Source: Mortierella alpina | Lineage: Eukaryota > Mortierellomycota > Mortierellomycetes > Mortierellales > Mortierellaceae | NCBI GenBank assembly: GCA_029449245.1 | Contig: JANATF010000001.1 | Location: 1,984,001 to 2,048,000, forward strand | DNA: 64,000 bases | Direction of reading: 5' to 3' | Shown: positions 1 through 9,723 of the stretch, piece after piece | How the letters are laid out: every line of letters begins with the position of its first letter | Numbering within the stretch: position 1 is the stretch's first letter | Made by a program: the position numbers and the translations under genes | Notes under the pieces: model-generated | What the model was told of the DNA's origin: nothing | Seen by the model: the letters and a program-made list of their open reading frames with translations, nothing else | Database searches by the model: none

Positions 1-152
1 ACCGCCGTGAGCCAGGCGTCGCATTTGAATCCATCGCGAGCGCCCTCGTAGAATGGTGGGTTTGGGAAACGGAAGGTGGAGGCATTGGGCAGGACGACGC
101 TGGTAGTGGGTGTAGCGGCCATGGGAGCCTGGAACTGGTTTTCGTTGGCCAT
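1..152 (-). CDS. Gag N-terminus of F1 (partial)
   Basis: About 50 codons of a Gag protein beginning at the ATG at 152 and running off the left edge. It closely matches the N-terminus of the G1 Gag at 45898-46047: it shares the FRFPNPPFYEG segment and the CDAWLTA segment. The frame also stays open upstream of this ATG (TIDPEYHDL...), as it does in G1, so translation could start earlier at a non-ATG codon. Gag is the structural protein that packs element RNA into cytoplasmic particles. The gene is not visibly broken here, but element A sits about 56 bases upstream of this ATG, in the leader or extended N-terminus, and separates it from its promoter. Confidence 0.75.
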   Translation of the reverse strand, partial: MANENQFQAPMAATPTTSVVLPNASTFRFPNPPFYEGARDGFKCDAWLTA

Positions 153-207
153 GTTCAAGGTGGCGAAGGCGTTGCAGAGGTAGTCAAGGTCGTGATATTC
201 AGGGTCA

Positions 208-211
208 ATGG
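208..211. repeat. TSD of element A, left copy (ATGG)
   Basis: ATGG directly precedes the TGTGACGAAG end of element A; the second ATGG lies at 17331-17334. Fusing the flanks gives the uninterrupted order found in G1. Confidence 0.9.
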
Positions 212-1222
212 TGTGACGAAGAGATTGGGGATCCGCCCAAAATAGCAGGGAAATAGTACAGGACCACTGCGAAGCCAGGATCGCTCTCTCATCTGCCCTC
301 CCTCTATAATATCAAAATCCTGCTACCCTCTCTATTCAGTATAGACCTTATGAACACATCAATTTTATATAGCTTCAGTATAGCACCCTAAATTTATAAC
401 CCATAAAAGAAGCCCCAGCCTTGGACTTTGGTTCGAGGTCTGTTTCCTTCCCCAAAATCGTATCATATACACTGAATTGTAAAGAACATCGTTCCCACAC
501 TCATTCTCACCTCACTGACAACCATTGCGGTTAGTTACTCTGCCACAGCTCTCCCACACATATATACCGCGGCCACAGCAAGAGCAGAGACGAGACAGGT
601 GTGTCTTTCGACCTCCGTCCCCTACAGTTCTCATCGTCCCCTCTCGAACACAACTACAGTCCCGTTCCCTCCCCTGCCGTATCAAGCATCCGACACCACA
701 GAGGCCCGCAGCTCCCCGGCCTCTTGTCAGGTACGATAATGGACCACTAGCGATGTGAGAGGAGGACCAAGAACAGCACCCCTCGGCGTATTATTGCAGC
801 TTGTACGGGAGTCCCGACGGAGTCCCAAGGTCTATACAGGTCCCTAACCTGCGTGTGTCGACGTTACCTTAGATATTGATAGATAGATTCTCTCTTCTCT
901 TCGCCCCCAAGAGAGACACCCTGTGAGAACCACGAGTCCCCCAAGCGGCTCTCACAGTAAGTGAATTTCTGGTTGGCATGCTGCTATCTGGCACTTTTTG
1001 TATTAGTCACTTATCATATGAATATTCTACCCCAGCCCTTTTTCTTGACTGATAGCGACCACTGGTTTGGTCTGCGCAGTTCCGATTGCCCCCAACGGAA
1101 ATCAGATCATACGATCAAACGTAAGGGCATTTTCACATGTAGTTTTCTTATCATTGGCCAGACTAGTTTCATGTTGTTTACCAGATAGTCTATTTTTACG
1201 TATCTAGAGTACCTTCACCACA
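212..1222 (+). repeat. 5' LTR of A
   Basis: 1011 bp, starting TGTGACGAAG and ending TTCACCACA. It has TATA-like stretches (TTTATATAG near 363; CATATATACC near 557) and two GTAAG splice-donor-like sites (957 and 1121) that recur in diverged relatives of this LTR. Small open frames of 75-105 codons inside it repeat in every copy only because the LTR repeats. Confidence 0.95.
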
Positions 1223-1230
1223 CGGTTTTC

Positions 1231-1247
1231 TGGTGGAGAACCTGGGC
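1231..1247 (+). other. candidate primer-binding site of A
   Basis: TGGTGGAGAACCTGGGC begins with TGG eight bases after the 5' LTR, so it could pair with a tRNA 3' end ending in CCA. The same 17 bases occur in B (9699-9715). I cannot name the tRNA. Confidence 0.5.
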
Positions 1248-1315
1248 AATATCCGTCCGGATATCAATTACAAGCTAAAAATAAATCCCTCACCCGAGGT
1301 CACCCCCAACAAAAA

Positions 1316-2196
1316 ATGAGTGCCCCAAGATCCAACAGAGGCGGCTCTAACCCCAACAACCCCAACATTCCGAATCCGATAAACAATCCCGAATCAAGCC
1401 GTAGCTCCGGTTCCCTCCGTTCAGCGGCACATGCCAACCCCGGCTCGGCTAAATCCGGCCCTTCGGCTAATTTCGAAGCCGGCTCGGCTAAATCCGGTCC
1501 GTCGGCTAAATTCGATGCCGGTTCGGCTAAATTCGGGACTTCGGCTAATCTCGATGCCGGTTCGGCTAAATTCGGCACCTCGGATAATTTCGATGCCGGT
1601 TCGGCTAAATTCGGTACCCCGGCTAATTTCGATGCCGGTTCCGAAAATTTTGGTATCTCGGAAAACCTCGCTGCCGGCCCGGCTGACACCGATCACGGTA
1701 TCGCATTCACATCTGATCCAGAATCTCGGGCTGAATGGGCTGTGGCGATCGAGGATCAATGCAATTCCCTTCGAAAGGACATGAGCGCTATGGAGACCCG
1801 TATCCTTAGAGCTGTGGGCAACGCCATTGGTAGTACTATCGGAAACCAGAATCAATCAACCGAGACCCACGACCCAGGACGCATGAGGACCCCTAGACCT
1901 GTGATTGCGGAATCCAGCGAGGATGAGATCATAGAGGTCCACAACAACAGAACGTCGGTTAGACCTCCTAGACCTAGTCGCAGGCAAGAAAATCCTGCTC
2001 CCTACAACACACGACAAGGAAGTGGTTTCGACGAGAACATCGACGTGCACCGCAGGACTCTCGAGCGCCTAAAGTCATACGATGGCCCCGCCTTTGTCCT
2101 AAGTCGTAAGAAAGGAAAATACGCGGACGACTGGATCCGCGGATTTGATAATTGGTTTAGGGCGAGGGTGTGTGACCCCAACACCGATGACGACGT
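1316..2196 (+). pseudogene. gag of A, 5' part (split by B)
   Basis: The frame opens at ATG 1316, 93 bases after the LTR, and runs to the insertion point of B at 2196; it resumes at 10738. Joined, the protein is 599 residues. Residues about 40-125 are an imperfect 13-residue repeat (AGSAKFGTxAxFD type, 39-bp DNA unit), which makes the N-terminus Gly/Ser/Ala-rich and probably disordered. A charged stretch follows, then the start of the capsid-like helical region. B's Gag is 586 residues, exactly one 13-residue unit shorter. The insertion breaks the coding sequence, so this copy cannot make full Gag. Confidence 0.9.
2193..2196. repeat. TSD of element B, left copy (ACGT)
   Basis: ACGT before the LTR at 2197; the partner is 10734-10737. 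Fusing the flanks restores the gag sequence present intact in B on the minus strand near 8790. Confidence 0.92.
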
Positions 2197-3206
2197 TGTG
2201 GTGAAGGTACTCTAGATACGTAAAAATAGACTATCTGGTAAACAACATGAAACTAGTCTGGCCAATGATAAGAAAACTACATGTGAAAATGCCCTTACGT
2301 TTGATCGTATGATCTGATTTCCGTTGGGGGCAATCGGAACTGCGCAGACCAAACCAGTGGTTGCTATCAGTCAAGAAAAAGGGCTGGGGTAGAATATTCA
2401 TATGATAAGTGACTAATACAAAAAGTGCCAGATAGCAGCATGCCAACCAGAAATTCACTTACTGTGAGAGCCGCTTGGGGGACTCGTGGTTCTCACAGGG
2501 TGTCTCTCTTGGGGGCGAAGAGAAGAGAGAATCTATCTATCAATATCTAAGGTAACGTCGACACACGCAGGTTAGGGACCTGTATAGACCTTGGGACTCC
2601 GTCGGGACTCCCGTACAAGCTGCAATAATACGCCGAGGGGTGCTGTTCTTGGTCCTCCTCTCACATCGCTAGTGGTCCATTATCGTACCTGACAAGAGGC
2701 CGGGGAGCTGCGGGCCTCTGTGGTGTCGGATGCTTGATACGGCAGGGGAGGGAACGGGACTGTAGTTGTGTTCGAGAGGGGACGATGAGAACTGTAGGGG
2801 ACGGAGGTCGAAAGACACACCTGTCTCGTCTCTGCTCTTGCTGTGGCCGCGGTATATATGTGTGGGAGAGCTGTGGCAGAGTAACTAACCGCAATGGTTG
2901 TCAGTGAGGTGAGAATGAGTGTGGGAACGATGTTCTTACAATTCAGTGTATATGATACGATTTTGGGGAAGGAAACAGACCTCGAACCAAAGTCCAAGGC
3001 TGGGGCTTCTTTTATGGGTTATAAATTTAGGGTGCTATACTGAAGCTATATAAAATTGATGTGTTCATAAGGTCTATACTGAATAGAGAGGGTAGCAGGA
3101 TTTTGATATTATAGAGGGAGGGCAGATGAGAGAGCGATCCTGGCTTCGCAGTGGTCCTGTACTATTTCCCTGCTATTTTGGGCGGATCCCCAATCTCTTC
3201 GTCACA
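2197..3206 (-). repeat. 3' LTR of B
   Basis: 1010 bp, TGTGGTGAAG...TTCGTCACA on the plus strand, the reverse complement of the A LTR type. It lacks one A relative to the A LTRs in a run near base 482 of the window (TTGTAAGAAC versus TTGTAAAGAAC). Confidence 0.95.
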
Positions 3207-3307
3207 CGATCGCAGTGCCTCTTTCCAGGATGCAGCTCCTGACAAAGCAGTTCCAAGCGAGTGTGATCCCCCTATTTCCTATTTTACGTTCCTTTGATAT
3301 TGCTCCC

Positions 3308-6300
3308 TTATCGCCGTCCATCCTTGACTCGGTATGGCTTGAGATTGGTGTGATTGACTGGCCGTCCTTGTTTGTAAGCCTTTTGGTGTAGGCCTCGTCG
3401 CATTACAAGTACGTACGCCCCTCCTGCTCTCTTTTCAGCGATGTGATAGGGGCCATGCCACTTAGGCAGCAGTTTCCCGGACCACTGGTTGTCCAGATCA
3501 GCTCGATAGACAAGGACGGGCTGTCCTACATGGTACTCACGCGGAAGAGGGAGAGTAGATCGTTGATTCTTGTCTTGGTGAGCGGCGTTGATCCTTTCAA
3601 TCGCGGTTTCTCGAACTTGTGCCAGCATCCCTCGTCGATAGTTGTTGAGAGATTGTAGGTCTTCGGCATCGCCAACCGCTGGCATGTGCATGTTGTCCAG
3701 CTTGGTGCGCGGAGGTTGGCCATACAGGATCTCGAAAGGTGAGTATCCTTGGTCATCCTTCTCCATCGTGTTCCATGTCCATGCAGCCTTTTCCAACTCC
3801 TGTCTCCATTCTTGGGGCGGTCGACCATCCTCGGCCAGACATTTGCGGAACTGTTGACTCATGAATCCATTGTATCGTTCCACCTTTCCGTTGGTTTGTG
3901 GATGATACGCAGAGGCGGTAGCGATACGGATCCCAAGCTCTTCGCATTCGTTTTTGAACTCGCCTTGAGAGAGGGAGGAGCCGTTGTCGGTGATGATCAC
4001 TTGAGGGTATCCGTAGCGTCTAAACCATCGTCGCTCGACTTCTCTCTTGATTGTACGTCCCTTGATGCTGCCAAGAGCGATAGACTCAACCCAACTGGAG
4101 GTATAGTCGATCAGATTGAGAACGTACGTCATCCCGTACGACATGGGCAATGGTCCAACTAGATCCATCCCTATGACTAGGAATATTGACGGCGGTGGTG
4201 GGATGCGATGGTGCCTATATCGAGTGGAGTCCCGTTTCTGGAAACGTTGGCACGCTTCACAGGACTGCACAGCCCTTTTGACATCGTCAAACTGTCCGGG
4301 CCAAAAGTAGCTGATCGACGCCCAGCGATATGTGCCGCTGATACCCAAATGACCGTTTGTCGAAGACCCGTGGAGGGTGTCAATGATAGTTTGCCGTTCT
4401 TGTGGTGGTACGTACATCCGAGGGTTGGCTCCAACAGTCCTCTGCATCAATCGTCCATTGAGAACAAAGTACTTGAGGGCCCTTGTCCGTATATCTCGGA
4501 GGGCTGAGGCCGAGAGGTGAGTCAATGGTTGGCCTTGAAGCCAGGCAGCGATTGACGCATAGGGTTCCTCATCGATCTCAATCATCGCTACCAGACGTAA
4601 ACCTCCCATATCATTGATTTCGTCTTCAAGGCCATAGCTTGGAATCGCTCCATCATTGGGGACACGGGAAAGTGGATCTGAGTCACGCATGTCCTTGCCG
4701 GGTCTATGGTGAATGTCGATCTTGAAACGGGCAACATACAATGTCCAGCGCGTTAGGCGTGCGTTCTGAAATTGGAGGTTGTGCAGGTACAACAAAGCTC
4801 GATGATCGAGAAAGGCATGAATGGTCTTGTCCAGTAGAAGGTGCTCGTTCTTTTTCAACGTGTAAACGAAACCCAACAACTCGCGTTCCGTGGTGAAATA
4901 TCGTGTTTCAGGACCAGATAGCTTCCGGCTGCCAAACAGAATCGGACGGTATTTGGTGTGGATCGTAATGTTGAGGTCATCGGCTTCATCCGTCGCATGT
5001 GCAAGAACATATCCTGTGCTCTTATCCGAAGTGTCGGCAGAAACGATGACGGGTCGTCGGTGATTTATAATCACGAGGACGGGACTTTCGACCAATCCTT
5101 GTTGCAACTTCTTGAAGGCTTCCGAGTACTGGATGTTCTGGTCCCACATCTTGAGGAAGGTCATAGGACGCTTGTCATACTTGTACAGACCAAAGAGGGG
5201 GGTAGCGATACCGGCGAAGGCAGAAACATGTTCTCCGAGAAAGAGTGCAAAACCAACGAACTGCCGTAGTTCCCGCACGTTCTTGGGCATGGGCCACATA
5301 GCGATCTTCTGTAGCTTCTTTGGGTGGATGCTGACGCCCTCTGGTCCAATGACCCGACCCAGGAATTCTCTTTGTTGCACAAAGAAGCCCGATTTGTTGC
5401 CAGCAAACGATCCGTTCACTTCATCCATTCTTGCCAAGACATCGGCTATGCGAACCATATGTTCCGCGAAGGTGATGGTGCCAGTACCCATATCGTCGAC
5501 AAAGGTGGCCAATTTGCCTGACAACTCCGGAGTATTGAACACGTCTCCCATGTGACGGCTGTACCACTGCATCGAATCAATCAAGCCCATGGGGAGGACG
5601 TTGTATTCCCAGAGTCCTTCGGGAAATGACACGGCTGTCAGGTAGCGGCATTTTTCCTCGATCGGAGATTGCAGGTATCCGTCCTTGCAGTCCCAAAAAC
5701 TAAGCCAAGAACATCCTTGCAGTTTGTTGATCTCCACGTGGGCATCGGGGATGGGCCAGGCCATAGGTCGTATGAGCTTATTGATCGGTATGAAGTTGAT
5801 ACAGACTCGGTAGGTTCCGTCCTTCTTTTCGACTAATAAAGGGTTGCACGATACGGGAGAGGAAGACTTCCTCATTTTGCCTGCTTGCTCCATTTTCCTG
5901 ACATATTCGTTTAGCACGCTGATCTGTCCAGGCGAATATTTGCGGGCATACGCTCGGGGAAAAGGCATGTCTTCTTTCACGGAGAAGGAGGCAGCGGCGC
6001 TGAGCTTGTCGGCATGCATCGTACGCGACATCTCGCCTTCTTTTGGAAAAGCGCCGACATGTTTCTGAAAGAGTTGCTTGATCTCGTCCATATGTTCCGT
6101 GACTTCGGGAAGGTCGCCCACCATGATCTTATGTTCTTCAAGACCAGGCACCAGTCGACACGGAGTGTCCGTTAAGACGTCTCGGCTCTTAGGGGCTTCC
6201 AGACAAAATCCATATTCGTTGTTTCGGAACGTCAGAGTAGACAAGGGATCAGTACTGGAGTCGAGCTTTGCAGCGAGTACGGCCAAGGGCGTTGTGTCGT

Positions 6301-7942
6301 CTGTCGATTCGACCGCGAGTTCGGTGTTGGAACTGGGTGTGGCCATTAGAATGAAAACGTCCTTGATATTGCCTGCTTCCTCTTCAGCCAGTAGCTCCTG
6401 CAGTGTGGCTGTTTCCATTTTCTCCTGTGCCAGGCTTTGTGTTGCAGCGAGGAAAGCATCGTGGTAGTCATCATCGGAGTCTGAGTCTAACTCCTCGTCA
6501 GAGGTGGTGTCGCTGTCTGACGATGCGGTGTCTGGGTCCTGGTTGCTGTCTGAGTCTGTATCGTCTTGGATGAGGCCACGATAACCATTCTTGACATCTG
6601 GGAGCACTGCAGGCGTATTCTCTTCTTCTTGGACCAAGACCGGAGATTGACCACGACCACCATCGATTTCGATTGTTTTGCCACCAATTTTGATCTGGTA
6701 CAAACCGCTGTTCCAGTAGGTGATGCACTGAGTCATCTCGAGGAATCCTCTTCCCAAGAGTAATTCACAGGGAGCGTTCTTGATGATGAGGCATCCTATG
6801 ATGACTGTCTGACCGGCAATGTCCAACGGGATAAGACTGGCTTCGCCAACAGCCGACAATAAACCTCCAAGTGACCGAATGGTGATCTTCGATATGTTGG
6901 AAATAGTGGTAATATTGGCTCTCTCTAGGAACTCAGGGCTGCAGACATTGACACAGGCTCCTCCATCCAAGTATGGCTTGATTGGATGACCGTTCACGGT
7001 GGCTAGGAAGTGATGCGTTGTGTTCCTTGCGATGTCTGTTCGGGCCAAGAACGCGCATATTTCAGCGTTTTGGCTATCGACGCCGAGGCCTGGATACTTG
7101 GCGAGGAGAACGTCCTGTTCGCGAGATGGAAGTGTCTTTAATGAGTCTCCTAGCACTCGTCTCAAAGCCGGTGACAAGGCAAGCAGCTGGGACAGACTAA
7201 GGCCGGTGACTTCCACGTCCCTGGTAAACTGGAGGATGTTGAAGGGCTTATCCTTCCATGCCAGACGGATGGGTCGAGGTAGTAGGCTTGCGATCTTGGT
7301 GAGTTCATCGGCATCAGTCTTGCTGCTCTTTATGGCTTTTGTGAGCTTGTCCTTCAGCTTGGTTTTGATTTTGTCCTTCGTGGAGACTTTCTTGTTAGGT
7401 TTGGCTTTTCCGGCGTCCTTTTCCTTCGGCTGGGTTTTGGGTTTGTTGAGCTTTCGCAGCTGTATTTCTCTTGCAGCTTGTATCTCATCCAGTCTCTTGA
7501 TTTGTTCCGAGATCTTCTTTTCTCGATCCAAGGCCTTCAACATGGGTCGTTGGTGTTCGTCTGGTCGATTCAGAGGTCGTTGCTGCGGTCTGGGAGGGAT
7601 CGCAACATGATCCAGCTTTTCCGTTATGTTGCGCTCTGAGGGGCCACTCGTAGGTGCTTGAGTGATATCGGTGTCCATGTTGTGCTCTCGTGCCACGGAA
7701 TCAATCTGTGGGCCTAAAGCAGGGATGGTCGTGTTTGTCGGGGCGTTGTTTTCTGGTTTTTGGTATGGTGTCTGGCCGACCGGCTTCATCCTTCCTCGGA
7801 CAGCGGCCAGAACGTGTGGAGGTCCTTTTCCCTTGGGGTGAGTGTCAGGACCGAGATGTCTCACCCCGTTTAAAAATCCTGCTCTTCCATGGCCGACAAT
7901 TCTTCCGAGTAAGATTCCATATCGACTCTGCTCAGATAGCAA
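3308..7942 (-). CDS. pol: Pol polyprotein of B (protease, RT, RNase H, integrase)
   Basis: The open frame is 1544 codons and overlaps the end of gag, lying in the -1 frame relative to it. Order: a basic Lys-rich linker; a retropepsin-like motif YLDGGACVNV (about 323-332, with DGG where DTG/DSG is usual); an Asp/Ser-rich acidic spacer; RT with FVDDMGTG (814-821); RNase H with Asp 970, Glu 1019 and Asp 1046; an HHCC zinc region (about 1190-1230, ending CEAC); an integrase core with Asp 1260, Asp 1319 and Glu 1355, a D,D-35-E spacing. The C-terminus ends in a basic tail (KPYRVKDGRR) with no chromodomain. Pol would be made as a Gag-Pol fusion, so the first ATG at 7942 is unlikely to be the real start. 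It processes Gag, copies the RNA and integrates the cDNA. Intact. Confidence 0.95.
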   Translation of the reverse strand: MLSEQSRYGILLGRIVGHGRAGFLNGVRHLGPDTHPKGKGPPHVLAAVRGRMKPVGQTPYQKPENNAPTNTTIPALGPQIDSVAREHNMDTDITQAPTSGPSERNITEKLDHVAIPPRPQQRPLNRPDEHQRPMLKALDREKKISEQIKRLDEIQAAREIQLRKLNKPKTQPKEKDAGKAKPNKKVSTKDKIKTKLKDKLTKAIKSSKTDADELTKIASLLPRPIRLAWKDKPFNILQFTRDVEVTGLSLSQLLALSPALRRVLGDSLKTLPSREQDVLLAKYPGLGVDSQNAEICAFLARTDIARNTTHHFLATVNGHPIKPYLDGGACVNVCSPEFLERANITTISNISKITIRSLGGLLSAVGEASLIPLDIAGQTVIIGCLIIKNAPCELLLGRGFLEMTQCITYWNSGLYQIKIGGKTIEIDGGRGQSPVLVQEEENTPAVLPDVKNGYRGLIQDDTDSDSNQDPDTASSDSDTTSDEELDSDSDDDYHDAFLAATQSLAQEKMETATLQELLAEEEAGNIKDVFILMATPSSNTELAVESTDDTTPLAVLAAKLDSSTDPLSTLTFRNNEYGFCLEAPKSRDVLTDTPCRLVPGLEEHKIMVGDLPEVTEHMDEIKQLFQKHVGAFPKEGEMSRTMHADKLSAAASFSVKEDMPFPRAYARKYSPGQISVLNEYVRKMEQAGKMRKSSSPVSCNPLLVEKKDGTYRVCINFIPINKLIRPMAWPIPDAHVEINKLQGCSWLSFWDCKDGYLQSPIEEKCRYLTAVSFPEGLWEYNVLPMGLIDSMQWYSRHMGDVFNTPELSGKLATFVDDMGTGTITFAEHMVRIADVLARMDEVNGSFAGNKSGFFVQQREFLGRVIGPEGVSIHPKKLQKIAMWPMPKNVRELRQFVGFALFLGEHVSAFAGIATPLFGLYKYDKRPMTFLKMWDQNIQYSEAFKKLQQGLVESPVLVIINHRRPVIVSADTSDKSTGYVLAHATDEADDLNITIHTKYRPILFGSRKLSGPETRYFTTERELLGFVYTLKKNEHLLLDKTIHAFLDHRALLYLHNLQFQNARLTRWTLYVARFKIDIHHRPGKDMRDSDPLSRVPNDGAIPSYGLEDEINDMGGLRLVAMIEIDEEPYASIAAWLQGQPLTHLSASALRDIRTRALKYFVLNGRLMQRTVGANPRMYVPPQERQTIIDTLHGSSTNGHLGISGTYRWASISYFWPGQFDDVKRAVQSCEACQRFQKRDSTRYRHHRIPPPPSIFLVIGMDLVGPLPMSYGMTYVLNLIDYTSSWVESIALGSIKGRTIKREVERRWFRRYGYPQVIITDNGSSLSQGEFKNECEELGIRIATASAYHPQTNGKVERYNGFMSQQFRKCLAEDGRPPQEWRQELEKAAWTWNTMEKDDQGYSPFEILYGQPPRTKLDNMHMPAVGDAEDLQSLNNYRRGMLAQVRETAIERINAAHQDKNQRSTLPLPREYHVGQPVLVYRADLDNQWSGKLLPKWHGPYHIAEKRAGGAYVLVMRRGLHQKAYKQGRPVNHTNLKPYRVKDGRR

Positions 7943-9630
7943 GCAAAGTCCTGGGCTTGTTGCTCATCCTTGTATTCGACGGCCTGATGCCACTTCTGAG
8001 CCATGAGTGTTCTGGGCCGTTTAGGGAGTGGGCATTTTGAAGAATAATGTCCGCTCTCATCACAGTTGAAACACTTGACGTTACTCATGTCTCGAGGTGG
8101 GCGTGAGGCCAAGGGAGCTCCTGGAGTACGTGCGTTCTGAGATTTTTGCTGTGCGGACAGAAGGAGTGTGAGAGTCCCAAGTTTGTCGGTGACCACTTTC
8201 AAGTTGTCCTGCATTGATTCCCATTGGCCAGCATCCTTTGAAGACTTGAAACGATCCTTGGTCTTCTCAATGATGTCGTCCTCCGCTGCCGAATCGGCGT
8301 CACTGGCGTCCGATATCTCGCTATCAGGTTCCGGGGCGTTTTTGGACGACTTCCGGGCAAGCTCGACCTCATTGTAGCGAGAGCCTATCTCTTTCATGTG
8401 CCTCATGGCGGCCTCCCAATTGCCTTGGCGAACTGCAATGTAACCGTGATTCCTGTCGTACAGTCCACCAGCGTAGCTTGAGAGCAGCGATCTCTCATCC
8501 GGTGTTCTACGCGCACGTGCACAAGCTGCTCTATGAAGGTCGACTCTAGCCTTGAATCGCACGTTATACTGGACGATTCGCTCATTTGCTGTCTGGGGCA
8601 CCTCCTGCAAGAATTCGATCTTGATTCGTCGTCTGGCTTCATCGAGATCCATAAAGGTATCGGATAAGTCTTCCATCAAGTCCTGGTAGGTAGTATCCGG
8701 CTCACGGATGCGATTGCGGCACCACTCGCTGGCTTCTGTATGTTTGGCTACCGCAAACATGACAAGACGTATGACTCCGGCACGTATGACGTCGTCATCG
8801 GTGTTGGGGTCACACACCCTCGCCCTAAACCAATTATCAAATCCGCGGATCCAGTCGTCCGCGTATTTTCCTTTCTTACGACTTAGGACAAAGGCGGGGC
8901 CATCGTATGACTTTAGGCGCTCGAGAGTCCTGCGGTGCACGTCGATGTTCTCGTCGAAACCACTTCCTTGTCGTGTGTTGTAGGGAGCAGGATTTTCTTG
9001 CCTGCGACTAGGTCTAGGAGGTCTAACCGACGTTCTGTTGTTGTGGACCTCCATGATCTCATCCTCGCTGGATTCCGCAATCACAGGTCTAGGGGTCCTC
9101 ATGCGTCCTGGGTCGTGGGTCTCGGTTGATTGATTCTGGTTTCCGATAGTACTACCAATGGCGTTGCCCACAGCTCTAAGGATACGGGTCTCCATAGCGC
9201 TCATGTCGTTTCGAAGGGAATTGCATTGATCCTCGATCGCCACAGCCCATTCAGCCCGAGATTCTGGATCAGATGTGAATGCGATACCGTGATCGGTGTC
9301 AGCCGGGCCGGCAGCGAGGTTTTCCGAGATACCAAAATTTTCGGAACCGGCATCGAAATTAGCCGGGGTACCGAATTTAGCCGAACCGGCATCGAGATTA
9401 GCCGAAGTCCCGAATTTAGCCGAACCGGCATCGAATTTAGCCGAAGGACCGGATTTAGCCGAGCCGGCTTCGAAATTAGCCGAAGGGCCGGATTTAGCCG
9501 AGCCGGGGTTGGCATGTGCCGCTGAACGGAGGGAACCGGAGCTACGGCTTGATTCGGGATTGTTTATCGGATTCGGAATGTTGGGGTTGTTGGGGTTAGA
9601 GCCGCCTCTGTTGGATCTTGGGGCACTCAT
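7870..9630 (-). CDS. gag: Gag of B (586 residues)
   Basis: The frame opens at ATG 9630, 93 bases after the LTR, and ends at TAA 7872-7870. The N-terminal 120 residues are Asn/Ser-rich with five to six copies of a 13-residue AGSAKFGTxAxFD-type repeat. A capsid-like region follows (QNRIREPDT, FLQEVPQTANERIVQYN), then an acidic Asp/Ser patch and one CCHC zinc knuckle, CFNCDESGHYSSKC, near residue 520. The knuckle binds element RNA. Its last codons carry GGATTTT directly before the stop, a likely -1 shift site into pol. Relative to A, it has one repeat unit fewer and differs at a handful of residues. Confidence 0.94.
   Translation of the reverse strand: MSAPRSNRGGSNPNNPNIPNPINNPESSRSSGSLRSAAHANPGSAKSGPSANFEAGSAKSGPSAKFDAGSAKFGTSANLDAGSAKFGTPANFDAGSENFGISENLAAGPADTDHGIAFTSDPESRAEWAVAIEDQCNSLRNDMSAMETRILRAVGNAIGSTIGNQNQSTETHDPGRMRTPRPVIAESSEDEIMEVHNNRTSVRPPRPSRRQENPAPYNTRQGSGFDENIDVHRRTLERLKSYDGPAFVLSRKKGKYADDWIRGFDNWFRARVCDPNTDDDVIRAGVIRLVMFAVAKHTEASEWCRNRIREPDTTYQDLMEDLSDTFMDLDEARRRIKIEFLQEVPQTANERIVQYNVRFKARVDLHRAACARARRTPDERSLLSSYAGGLYDRNHGYIAVRQGNWEAAMRHMKEIGSRYNEVELARKSSKNAPEPDSEISDASDADSAAEDDIIEKTKDRFKSSKDAGQWESMQDNLKVVTDKLGTLTLLLSAQQKSQNARTPGAPLASRPPRDMSNVKCFNCDESGHYSSKCPLPKRPRTLMAQKWHQAVEYKDEQQAQDFACYLSRVDMESYSEELSAMEEQDF
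7873..7879 (-). promoter_or_regulatory. candidate -1 frameshift heptamer of B
   Basis: On the minus strand G GAT TTT is followed at once by the gag stop TAA; slipping back one base gives GGA TTT and enters pol. It is identical in A (11647-11653). Confidence 0.65.
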
Positions 9631-9698
9631 TTTTTGTTGGGGGTGACCTCGGGTGAGGGATTTATTTTTAGCTTGTAATTGATATCCGGACGGATATT

Positions 9699-9715
9699 GC
9701 CCAGGTTCTCCACCA
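9699..9715 (-). other. candidate primer-binding site of B
   Basis: Same 17 bases as in A, eight bases inside the 5' LTR. Confidence 0.5.
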
Positions 9716-9723
9716 GAAAACCG

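Noticed and set aside
525-1188. Small open frames of 75-105 codons repeated at every long LTR
   Set aside because: They recur only because the LTR recurs, have no recognisable domain, are not preserved in the diverged LTRs and mostly start at non-ATG codons.
1300-1855. Open frames on the other strand and in a third frame across the A gag repeat (also at B, 9130-9646)
   Set aside because: Shadows of the 39-bp tandem repeat, whose length is divisible by three and lacks stops in several frames.
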